Shown here piece by piece: positions 1-6,008 of a DNA stretch of 6,008 bases (the stretch's first letter is position 1; every line of letters starts with the position of its first letter). The DNA is from Bacteroidia bacterium (GTDB lineage: Bacteria > Bacteroidota > Bacteroidia > Bacteroidales > GCA-2748055): positions 1 to 6,008 of the forward strand of contig SPBY01000208.1 of the NCBI GenBank assembly GCA_004525825.1, read 5' to 3'. A model generated the notes under the pieces. That model did no database searches and was not told the DNA's origin. It was given only the letters and a program-made list of their open reading frames with translations. A program made the translations under genes and the position numbers.

Positions 1-148
1 AAATGAAGGTCCGACCTGTGCATGCGGAAAAGGGGATCTTTATGAAGAATGGCTGAAGAACGAAAATGCCAAAAAGGAAGCATCTGAAGCAATAGGCTCC
101 GATCAGGCCGAAGAAAGCACCAATTCTTCTGATTCTGACGACAAATAG
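1..148 (+). CDS. C-terminal end of an unrecognised protein with a CxC motif and acidic tail (5' truncated)
   Basis: The reading frame starting at base 2 is open from the window edge to TAG at 146-148 and gives 48 residues. The visible part begins with PTCACGKGDLYEEWLK, which holds two cysteines in a CxCGxG arrangement. A Lys/Glu/Ala-rich stretch follows, and the end is a low-complexity acidic Ser/Asp/Glu tail (ESTNSSDSDDK). The CxC pair could bind a metal or be redox active, but no second cysteine pair follows, so it is not a complete SEC-C or zinc-ribbon motif. No membrane segment is visible. The family cannot be recognised from this fragment. The stop lies 40 nt before the desulfinase-like gene, on the same strand and with no terminator between, so the two are probably co-transcribed. 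The natural start lies outside the window; the ATG at base 3 is out of frame. Confidence 0.6.
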   Translation, partial: NEGPTCACGKGDLYEEWLKNENAKKEASEAIGSDQAEESTNSSDSDDK

Positions 149-188
149 GATTAACTAACATTATGAACAATCATTTAAAATCAATATA

Positions 189-1409
189 ATGGGAAAAGAA
201 GTAAAAAGAGTCGCTCCGAATATGGACGAAATTATTGCAAATGCAAAAAAAGCGGGGAAGCTTAAAACCGTTCCCCTGAACTGGAATGAGGTTTATTATA
301 CCAACTGCCCGCTTGTATCGGCCAGTAATGTTGACCAGGAACTCGGCTGGACCAAGGAAGTTTATAAGAAGATGGATGTCCAATACCTCTATCTTCGCGC
401 CCGTAAGGAGAATGACTGGTACCCACACTATATTCATAATATGGATAATGTTATCCGCTTTGGGGGCCTGTTCCCTCCAATTCATGTTCATGCTGATATT
501 CGCAGGACAAGGCTTTTGGGAGTTACACATGCGCCAAAAGAGGGCGGTGTGATGATGGTCCGCTCACGGGATGATATATACCGCATGGCAGACCTCAAAG
601 GGAAAAAGATCGGACTTTCACGAAGCCAGAATAAAATTAAAACCGACTGGTGGGGCATACAGGAAGAACAGGGTATTGAGCTGATGCTGAGGATTAACGG
701 GATGACCAGAAAGGATGTAGAGATCGTGGAATTCCCCTACCCTGACGACTGGTACGACGTTCCAGAGATGATGGGTCCGGAAATGGAAAATCCATCAGAA
801 TTATGGTTAAAACGCGATCATAAACACGACCTGGCTTTCCGCCCCCTCGAAACAGCGCTGGAAAAAGGTGTAATTGATGCTATGTATAGCCAAAGCAAGG
901 TGCTGAGTGTGCTCTCCGAGACAACCGGTAAATTTAAATCGATCGAAGACCTTTCGAGGTATCCCGACTGGACTTTACAGGTAGCCAACATTCCGGCTGC
1001 TATCACATGCAGTGACGTAATGGCGGAAAAACACCCTGAACTGGCAGTGGCATTTATGAAAGGCATGATTAAGGTAGGGCGATGGGCCAATGAGCACAAG
1101 AGAGCAGCAGCAGCCATCCTTGACAAACAGACTTTCTACCGTGATGTTGATGATACCTATGAAGGAATCCGGCTGATTGACATGGTTCCCAACCTTTCTC
1201 CACAGAATATGAGGTCCGTAGAGATCGGCAAAGACTTTATGCTGAGCCACGCTTACATTAAGAACGATTTTGATGTGAATAAGTGGGCTGCACCTGAATT
1301 CCTTGAGCAGGCATCAAGAGAATTGCTGGAAGAAGAGTGGGCAAAAAGGACCAGGGCAAAACTTCCCTATACAGCTAATCCACTGGCAGGAGCAGGCAGG
1401 ATTGGTTAA
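189..1409 (+). CDS. DszB-like sulfinate desulfinase (cytoplasmic NMT1/SsuA-fold protein)
   Basis: A 406-residue protein resembling 2'-hydroxybiphenyl-2-sulfinate desulfinase (DszB, 365 residues), which cleaves a C-S bond to release sulfite and has a periplasmic-binding-protein type II fold. Compared with DszB from memory, the matching blocks in order are YYTNCPLVS (36-44), RFGGLFPP (90-97), RTRLLGV (106-112), DLKGKKIGLS (135-144), DAMYS (230-234) and KWAAPEFL (365-372). The DszB catalytic residues Cys27, His60 and Arg70 correspond to Cys40, His80 and Arg90, and the His-Arg spacing of ten is identical. There is no signal peptide or lipobox, which fits a cytoplasmic enzyme better than an ABC-transporter binding protein. 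About 34 residues extend beyond the DszB C-terminus and are basic and acidic rich. The start ATG at 189 has no Shine-Dalgarno sequence but an A/T-rich upstream region, as is common in Bacteroidota. The gene lies 40 nt after the preceding CDS and is followed by a terminator. The substrate is unknown. An alternative is a related NMT1-like ligand-binding or thiamine-precursor protein. Confidence 0.72.
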   Translation: MGKEVKRVAPNMDEIIANAKKAGKLKTVPLNWNEVYYTNCPLVSASNVDQELGWTKEVYKKMDVQYLYLRARKENDWYPHYIHNMDNVIRFGGLFPPIHVHADIRRTRLLGVTHAPKEGGVMMVRSRDDIYRMADLKGKKIGLSRSQNKIKTDWWGIQEEQGIELMLRINGMTRKDVEIVEFPYPDDWYDVPEMMGPEMENPSELWLKRDHKHDLAFRPLETALEKGVIDAMYSQSKVLSVLSETTGKFKSIEDLSRYPDWTLQVANIPAAITCSDVMAEKHPELAVAFMKGMIKVGRWANEHKRAAAAILDKQTFYRDVDDTYEGIRLIDMVPNLSPQNMRSVEIGKDFMLSHAYIKNDFDVNKWAAPEFLEQASRELLEEEWAKRTRAKLPYTANPLAGAGRIG

Positions 1410-1426
1410 CAATAGAAGATATAACG

Positions 1427-1460
1427 AAGGGCCCATTCAACAGATGGGTCCTTTGTTTTC
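1427..1460 (+). terminator. Rho-independent terminator after the desulfinase-like gene
   Basis: Ten bases at 1427-1436 (AAGGGCCCAT) pair with 1444-1453 (ATGGGTCCTT). There are nine Watson-Crick pairs and one G-U wobble (1431 with 1449), around a 7-nt loop. The hairpin is followed at once by a T-rich run (TGTTTTC). It begins 17 nt after the stop codon at 1409. It should end the transcript carrying the CxC-protein and desulfinase-like genes and separate it from the glycine-zipper gene. Confidence 0.85.
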
Positions 1461-1493
1461 ATATTAATGAGATTACCGACAAAAGAAAACAAA

Positions 1494-2057
1494 ATGAAAT
1501 CAATTAATTTATTTAAGACAGCTGCCAGGCTTTTTTTGCCGGTAACGATCCTTTTTATTGGTCAGGCAGTTTTTGCACAGGAGGTGCCTACCACACAGAC
1601 ATTGCCTGATACTGCAAATATGGCCTATAACCAGATCTCGAATACAATGAAATTATATGTTTTCCCATCAAACGGGCAAAGCAACCAGCAACAGAAGCAG
1701 GATGAATTTGAGTGCTATAAATGGGCAGTTGAGCAATCCGGCATCGATCCTCTCGATCTTCCCAAAATAGAGGCTCCTCTTCCTGCAACCGGTCCAACCG
1801 GGGGTGCAGTTGTTGGAGCGGCTAAGGGAGCCGCTGCTGGTGCTGCCATCGGAGCCATTGCCGGTGATGCAGGTAAAGGAGCGGCAATTGGGGCTACAGC
1901 CGGGGCTATGAAGGGCCGGCGTGCGGGAAAAAATGCCCAGGCTCAGCAGAACCAGCAGGCCCAGGCAACTGTAGCCGCGACAGAACAGGATATGAAAGAT
2001 AATTTTAAAAAAGCTTTTTCAGCCTGCATTGAGGGTAAGGGATATACTATTAAATAA
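1494..2057 (+). CDS. Secreted glycine-zipper protein (YMGG-like)
   Basis: A 187-residue exported protein. Residues 1-28 form a signal peptide: basic start (MKSINLFKTAAR), hydrophobic core (LFLPVTILFIGQ) and likely cleavage after AVFA. A mature N-terminal region has a Gln-rich stretch and the block DEFECYKWAVEQSGIDP (70-86). An Ala/Gly-rich glycine zipper follows (about 98-145) with small residues in GxxxG-like spacing, suited to packing helices in or against a membrane. Then come a Gln/Ala-rich linker (146-163) and the C-terminal block FKKAFSACIEGKGYTIK. The only cysteines, Cys74 and Cys178, could form a disulfide in the periplasm. The molecular role is unknown; this type is usually an envelope protein. 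An in-frame ATG at 1467 would add nine polar residues ahead of the signal peptide, so 1494 is preferred. The gene follows a terminator and seems to be its own unit, unrelated to sulfur as far as can be seen. Confidence 0.75.
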   Translation: MKSINLFKTAARLFLPVTILFIGQAVFAQEVPTTQTLPDTANMAYNQISNTMKLYVFPSNGQSNQQQKQDEFECYKWAVEQSGIDPLDLPKIEAPLPATGPTGGAVVGAAKGAAAGAAIGAIAGDAGKGAAIGATAGAMKGRRAGKNAQAQQNQQAQATVAATEQDMKDNFKKAFSACIEGKGYTIK

Positions 2058-2127
2058 GATATATGTCACTATGGTCCTTTCAGCAGGTTCAATCTTTGAA
2101 TAATATATTAATATAAATATTATACTA
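2058..2127 (+). promoter_or_regulatory. AT-rich intergenic leader, probable promoter region of the reductase-transporter set
   Basis: This 70-nt gap is the only sizeable non-coding stretch before the reductase gene, and its last 27 bases are almost purely A and T. They contain a 12-base palindrome, TATATTAATATA (2104-2115). An AATCTTTG at 2091-2098 matches seven of eight positions of the Bacteroidota -7 element TAnnTTTG, counting the two free positions. No TTTG -33 element is visible at the right distance. A promoter here is therefore likely from position, but the exact site is weakly supported. No hairpin terminator for the upstream gene is seen. Confidence 0.35.
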
Positions 2128-3810
2128 ATGAAAGTAATTATTGTTGGCGGAGTAGCCGGTGGAGCATCATGTGCTGCACGTCTTCGCAGGTTAGATGAGA
2201 GAATTGAAATCCTTATGGTAGAGCGTGGACCATATGTTTCCTACGCCAATTGTGGATTGCCATACCATGTGGGAGGAACCATCGCAGAAGAGGCAAACCT
2301 GCTGGTTGCAACAGAACAAATGTTTCGTGTACTGTTCAAGGTCGATTGCCGGATAAATTGCGAAGTCATTGGTATCAATTCCAAAGCAAAAACAGTAGAG
2401 CTTAAAAATCATGTTTCCGGTGAAGTAACTACGGAGAGCTATGATAAACTGGTTCTTTCTCCCGGATCAGCACCTATTCGTCCACCGCTTCCTGGTATTG
2501 ATCTTCCGGGAATCTTCTCTGTAAGGACGGTACCTGACGCCAGGCATATCAGAGAATGGCTCGACCGCGATATTGACCGTACGGGTAGTACTTCATTCAC
2601 AGGTGTCGATACCATATCAAAACCTAAAAATGCTGTTGTGATCGGTGGCGGTTTCATTGGCCTTGAGATGGTTGAAAATCTGAAAGAACGCGGACTTGAT
2701 GTCACACTGGTTGAAAAGCTAAACCAGGTGATGCCTCCACTGGATACTGAGATGGCTCGCCTTGTAGAACGTTACTTAAGAAAGCATGGCGTTAAAGTTG
2801 AACTTAGTGATGGTGTGGCAGGTTTTCAAAAAGGGAAGATGGGTGGACTTGAAGTCCTAACTGATTCAGGAAAAGTTTATCCCGCTGATGTGGTGATTAT
2901 GGCAATTGGAGTGAAACCTGAACTCTCACTGGCGAAAATGGCCGGAATTGAAATAGGACAACTCGGAGGCATGCGTATTGATGATCAGATGAAAACATCC
3001 GATCCTGACATATTTGCACTTGGAGATGCCTGTGAAGTAAAAAATTTCGTTACAGGTCAATGGGCACTTATTCCTCTTGCGGGTCCTGCAAACAGGCAGG
3101 GACGTATTGTAGCTGATGTGATTGCAGGTCGCGCCTCCCGATTCCGCGGAACACAGGGCACTTCAATCTGCAAACTCTTTGATGCTGCAATTGCCCAGAC
3201 AGGTGTAAGTGAAAAACAATTAATAGCCCTTGGAGATAAAGATTACGAGAAGATCTATCTCTATCCAAATTCACATGCAGGTTATTACCCCGGTGCAAAA
3301 ACACTGCCCGTAAAACTCATATTCAGAAAATCGAACGGTCTGGTTCTTGGAGCTCAGGTTATGGGTGAAGATGGTGTTCCCAAACGTATCGATTCGTTTG
3401 CGATGGCTATCCAGATGGGTTGTACCATTTATGATCTTGAAGAGTCAGAACTTTGCTATGCTCCGCCTTATGGCACAGGAAAAGATCCTGTAAACTTTGC
3501 CGGAATGATTGCCGCTGATGTACTACGTGGCGACATGCCGCTTGTTCACTGGGATAGCCTGGGAGACAGCTTCCTTTTGGATGTTCGAAGCCCTCAGGAA
3601 GTAGAGGTAGAATCGGTTCCCGGCGCTGTCAATATACCGCTTCCACAGCTGCGTTCGCGCCTGGCTGAACTTCCCCGTGATCGTGAGATAGCTCTTTTCT
3701 GCAGGTCAGCACAGCGATCATATTATGCAACCCGAATTCTCCTGCAAAACGGATTCAAAGCAAAAAATATATCAGGAAGCATGCTTTCACGTTCACATCG
3801 TGCAGATTAA
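2128..3810 (+). CDS. CoA-disulfide / persulfide reductase with C-terminal rhodanese domain
   Basis: A 560-residue FAD-dependent pyridine nucleotide-disulfide oxidoreductase fused to a rhodanese domain (the CoADR-Rhd or NADH-dependent persulfide reductase type). Family members reduce CoA disulfide or CoA/glutathione persulfides and polysulfide with NAD(P)H. Domains: FAD-binding dinucleotide fold at the N-terminus (VGGVAGGASCAARL, 6-19); single redox cysteine Cys42 in SYANCGLPYHVGG; NAD(P)H-binding fold (VVIGGGFIGLEMVENL, 170-185); second FAD motif DIFALGDACEV (294-304); dimerisation domain about 340-465 with APPYGTGKDPVN (445-456), whose Tyr448 is in the position of a conserved active-site tyrosine of CoA-disulfide reductases; rhodanese about 475-555 with DVRSPQE (485-491) and the loop CRSAQRS carrying Cys525. 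The protein has full length for the fused type, with no signal peptide, so it should be cytoplasmic. The stop is 18 nt before the BASS transporter gene, indicating an operon. Which substrate it prefers cannot be told from sequence. Confidence 0.9.
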   Translation: MKVIIVGGVAGGASCAARLRRLDERIEILMVERGPYVSYANCGLPYHVGGTIAEEANLLVATEQMFRVLFKVDCRINCEVIGINSKAKTVELKNHVSGEVTTESYDKLVLSPGSAPIRPPLPGIDLPGIFSVRTVPDARHIREWLDRDIDRTGSTSFTGVDTISKPKNAVVIGGGFIGLEMVENLKERGLDVTLVEKLNQVMPPLDTEMARLVERYLRKHGVKVELSDGVAGFQKGKMGGLEVLTDSGKVYPADVVIMAIGVKPELSLAKMAGIEIGQLGGMRIDDQMKTSDPDIFALGDACEVKNFVTGQWALIPLAGPANRQGRIVADVIAGRASRFRGTQGTSICKLFDAAIAQTGVSEKQLIALGDKDYEKIYLYPNSHAGYYPGAKTLPVKLIFRKSNGLVLGAQVMGEDGVPKRIDSFAMAIQMGCTIYDLEESELCYAPPYGTGKDPVNFAGMIAADVLRGDMPLVHWDSLGDSFLLDVRSPQEVEVESVPGAVNIPLPQLRSRLAELPRDREIALFCRSAQRSYYATRILLQNGFKAKNISGSMLSRSHRAD

Positions 3811-3828
3811 CTTTAAATAATTTATGCT

Positions 3829-4701
3829 ATGAACGAAATTTTACAGTTTTGTCAGTCAATATTTAACCCACTGGTTATAGTGTTCACCGTAACGAACCTC
3901 CTAAGCATGGGGCTGCAGGTGGATCTTGGCCAGATGATCAAGATAGTTGGAAATCCGAAGTTCCTGGGACTAACGTTTGGATTAGGCTGGGTGGTCGGCC
4001 CAGCTATCGCTTATCTGATTACCCTGTTAATTCCCCTGGATAATGGATATATAATAGTGTTGTTCATCGGTAGCCTGGCTCCCTGTGCACCATTTCTCCC
4101 GCCGCTACTCCCTAAAGCGCATGGAGATGTTGTCTTCGCCGGAGCCTTCATTCCGGTAGCAGTGATCGGCACATCCCTCTTAATGCCGTTGATCGCTCCT
4201 ATGCTGGTCAAGGGGATAGATTTGAGTGTAATGTCGCTCCTGAAACCGCTCTTTATAACAGTGCTGTTACCTTTGCTTATTGGCGCCTTAATCAAAACTT
4301 TTGCAAGCAAAGTGGCTGATAAAATATTCAATCCAGTAAAGAAGCTGGCAGGCCTGTCTACATTATTGACAATCATCTTCTGCTTGCTGCTTTATTACAA
4401 GCAGATGTGGGCTACCGCCGGCAGCATGGCAATGCTTTCCCTGACCATTTTTATGGTTGTGATGGCACTGATCTCATTTTATGGGGGATTTGGCCTTAAC
4501 AGGGGTGAGAGAGTTGTTATGTCACTGGGAATGGGTACCCGGAATATAGCCGCTGTCCTGATAGGTGTTCTTGCCATTACAAATGTAACACCGAATATGG
4601 TGGCGATGGTTATCATCTGGACTTTGTGGTCATTTATCCTCGGTATTATTATTGCCCCTCTTATGGGCAAAAAGGCTATAAAGACGAGTGCAACAACATA
4701 A
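3829..4701 (+). CDS. BASS-family (bile acid:sodium symporter-like) membrane transporter
   Basis: A 290-residue, very hydrophobic inner-membrane protein with about nine or ten membrane segments (roughly 10-28, 44-70, 73-92, 103-127, 139-155, 175-195, 198-217, 228-250, 258-279). The length and the blocks MGLQVDLGQ (27-35), LAPCAPFLPPLLPKAHGD (83-100) and GMGTRNIAAVL (234-244) fit the SBF/BASS superfamily, whose members carry organic anions such as bile acids, pantoate or sulfur-containing acids. The first crossover motif, which in bacterial ASBT homologues contains APGG and a Ser-Asn pair, is changed here, and the Glu of the second is replaced by Gly (Gly234), so sodium coupling is doubtful. 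The substrate is unknown. The position 18 nt after the rhodanese-reductase and just before a SulP gene suggests a sulfur-containing anion. The start at 3829 has no clear Shine-Dalgarno sequence; the ATG at 3824 is out of frame and stops after two codons. Confidence 0.8.
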   Translation: MNEILQFCQSIFNPLVIVFTVTNLLSMGLQVDLGQMIKIVGNPKFLGLTFGLGWVVGPAIAYLITLLIPLDNGYIIVLFIGSLAPCAPFLPPLLPKAHGDVVFAGAFIPVAVIGTSLLMPLIAPMLVKGIDLSVMSLLKPLFITVLLPLLIGALIKTFASKVADKIFNPVKKLAGLSTLLTIIFCLLLYYKQMWATAGSMAMLSLTIFMVVMALISFYGGFGLNRGERVVMSLGMGTRNIAAVLIGVLAITNVTPNMVAMVIIWTLWSFILGIIIAPLMGKKAIKTSATT

Positions 4702-4767
4702 AATATTACAACGTAAATCATAAAACCGACTGAAAAAGTGGAAAATAATAAAGGGAAATCATCCGTG

Positions 4768-6008
4768 ATGGGTGTACTGAAAAGCTATTTGCCAATCCTT
4801 GACTGGGGATCAAAATACAATAAAAAGACCTTCAGCAACGACATGATCGTTGCAATAATCGTAACCATGATGCTGATTCCCCAATCGCTGGCCTATGCTA
4901 TACTGGCCGGTCTGCCTCCTGAAGTCGGGCTTTACGCCTCCATAGCTCCGCTTATTTTGTACGCCATCTTTGGTTCTTCGCGTACCCTTGCGGTGGGCCC
5001 GGTGGCCGTAGGTGCTCTTATGACAGCGGCAGCAGTCAACCAGGTGGCCACACAGGGAACACCCGAGTACCTGGGAGCAGCCATCGCACTGGCCATGGTT
5101 TCTGGTTTGTTCCTTCTTCTTATTGGGTTTCTGAAACTGGGATTTCTTGCCAACTTTCTCAGCCATCCGGTCATCGCGGGTTTCATTACAGCCTCAGGTA
5201 TTCAGATTGCTGCAGGTCAGCTCGGCCCGGTTCTCGGAGTATCTGCGCATGGAGAAAGTTTTGTGGATGTAGCCATCTCACTCTGGCACAATATCAGTGA
5301 TATCCATATCATTACTGCAGCAGTTGGCATAGGTTCGCTTATCTTTCTTTTCGGAGTTCGCCGCTGGCTGAAACCCCTTCTGGTACGGATTGGGGTTGGA
5401 GTAAAAGTTGCAGACATCCTGGTGAAGATTGGACCTGCTCTTGCCATTGTTTTTACCATTCTCATTGTTGCAGGTCTGGGCCTGGCAGATAAAGGGGTTG
5501 CAATCGTTGGAAAGGTACCCAAAGGTTTGCCAAAGGTTGCTTTGCCTCCACTGGATATGTCGCTCTGGATCAAACTCCTTGTTCCCGCCATTCTCATTTC
5601 AATAGTGGGGTATGTGGAGTCCATCTCTGTCGCCCTGACCCTGGCCGCCAAAAGGCGTCAGAGAGTAGACCCCGACCAGGAGCTGATCGCTCTCGGTGCC
5701 TCTAACATCGGTGCTGCCATATCGGGTGGATTCCCGGTTACCGGAGGATTCTCACGATCGGTAGTAAACTTTGATGCAGGCGCTGAGACCCCTGCGGCTG
5801 GTGCCTTCACAGCCATTGGCATCGCAATTGCCACTCTCTTTCTCACTCCATTGCTTTTCTTCCTGCCAAAAGCAGTCCTGGGAGCCACCATCATTATGGC
5901 TGTAATGACCCTGGTGAATTTTGGTGCTTTGAAACATGCCTGGGTCTATTCAAAAACCGATTTTGCAGCCATGCTGGTCACCATACTTGTCACCCTGTGG
6001 AAAGGTGT
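4768..6008 (+). CDS. SulP-family anion (sulfate) transporter, 3' truncated
   Basis: An open frame runs to the window edge and gives 413 residues without a stop. It is the transmembrane part of a SulP/SLC26 transporter, which carries sulfate, bicarbonate or other anions in the inner membrane. Recognisable blocks: LPILDWGSKYNKKTF near the N-terminus, MMLIPQSLAYAILAGLPPEV (34-53) with the adjoining GLYAS, LAVGPVAVG, SHPVIAGF, GYVESISVAL (281-290) with the TM8 Glu284 and Ser287, and SGGFPVTGGFSRS (319-331). The final membrane segments and the cytoplasmic STAS domain lie beyond the window. The ATG at 4768 is chosen because it puts the typical N-terminal block near the start. A GTG at 4738, preceded by an A-rich stretch, would add ten residues and is a real alternative; an in-frame stop at 4714 rules out anything longer. 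The gap of about 66 nt after the BASS gene, with no terminator, fits the same operon. Sulfate is the usual guess, but bicarbonate cannot be excluded. Confidence 0.88.
   Translation, partial: MGVLKSYLPILDWGSKYNKKTFSNDMIVAIIVTMMLIPQSLAYAILAGLPPEVGLYASIAPLILYAIFGSSRTLAVGPVAVGALMTAAAVNQVATQGTPEYLGAAIALAMVSGLFLLLIGFLKLGFLANFLSHPVIAGFITASGIQIAAGQLGPVLGVSAHGESFVDVAISLWHNISDIHIITAAVGIGSLIFLFGVRRWLKPLLVRIGVGVKVADILVKIGPALAIVFTILIVAGLGLADKGVAIVGKVPKGLPKVALPPLDMSLWIKLLVPAILISIVGYVESISVALTLAAKRRQRVDPDQELIALGASNIGAAISGGFPVTGGFSRSVVNFDAGAETPAAGAFTAIGIAIATLFLTPLLFFLPKAVLGATIIMAVMTLVNFGALKHAWVYSKTDFAAMLVTILVTLWKG

Noticed and set aside
17..31. SEC-C type zinc motif in the first partial gene
   Set aside because: Only the first CxCGxG half is present; the second Cys/His pair expected shortly after is absent.
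818..1250. Two overlapping - strand frames within the desulfinase-like gene
   Set aside because: Both are antisense to conserved coding sequence and have no start context or family resemblance.
189..1409. Periplasmic substrate-binding protein of a sulfonate/nitrate ABC transporter
   Set aside because: There is no signal peptide or lipoprotein box and no permease or ATPase gene nearby, while the DszB catalytic residues and end motif are present. It remains the main alternative.
2101..2127. AT palindrome as a terminator for the glycine-zipper gene
   Set aside because: The stem would be pure A-T and weak with no T-run after a stable hairpin; it fits an AT-rich promoter or leader better.
4011..4376. 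121-codon open frame on the - strand inside the BASS transporter gene
   Set aside because: It lies wholly antisense to a gene with clear family motifs, and its translation has no recognisable domain.
5217..5651. 144-codon open frame on the - strand inside the SulP gene
   Set aside because: It is antisense to conserved SulP blocks; its Arg/Thr/Met/Pro-rich translation is typical of a shadow of a membrane-protein gene.

Overview
The window looks like chromosomal DNA of a member of the Bacteroidota. This is inferred from the A/T-rich start regions without clear Shine-Dalgarno sequences, the moderate GC content, and the protein families present. There are no mobile elements, RNA genes or CRISPR arrays. 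The theme is sulfur chemistry: four of the six genes belong to families linked, or often linked, to organic or inorganic sulfur.

Layout, all on the + strand. (1) The 3' end of an unrecognised gene (to 148) has a CxC motif and an acidic tail. (2) After 40 nt comes a 406-codon gene (189-1409). Its product resembles the sulfinate desulfinase DszB and keeps that enzyme's Cys/His/Arg catalytic set, but it lacks a signal peptide and would easily be annotated as an ABC-transporter binding protein. A convincing hairpin-plus-T-run terminator (1427-1460) closes this unit. (3) A small secreted glycine-zipper protein stands alone (1494-2057). (4) After an AT-rich 70 nt gap comes a compact set. It holds a CoA-disulfide/persulfide reductase fused to a rhodanese domain (2128-3810), then, 18 nt later, a BASS-type membrane transporter (3829-4701), then, about 66 nt later, a SulP anion transporter that runs off the window end (from about 4768).

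A possible joint role, which is inference: the desulfinase-like protein releases sulfite from an organic sulfinate, the rhodanese-reductase handles sulfane sulfur or persulfides with NAD(P)H, and the two transporters move organic or inorganic sulfur anions. The terminator and the glycine-zipper gene separate the desulfinase from the reductase/transporter set, so these are two transcription units and their link is by proximity only. The most interesting item is the DszB-like protein, because DszB is best known from the 4S dibenzothiophene desulfurisation pathway of actinobacteria, where it sits next to dszA and dszC. No such monooxygenases are visible here.
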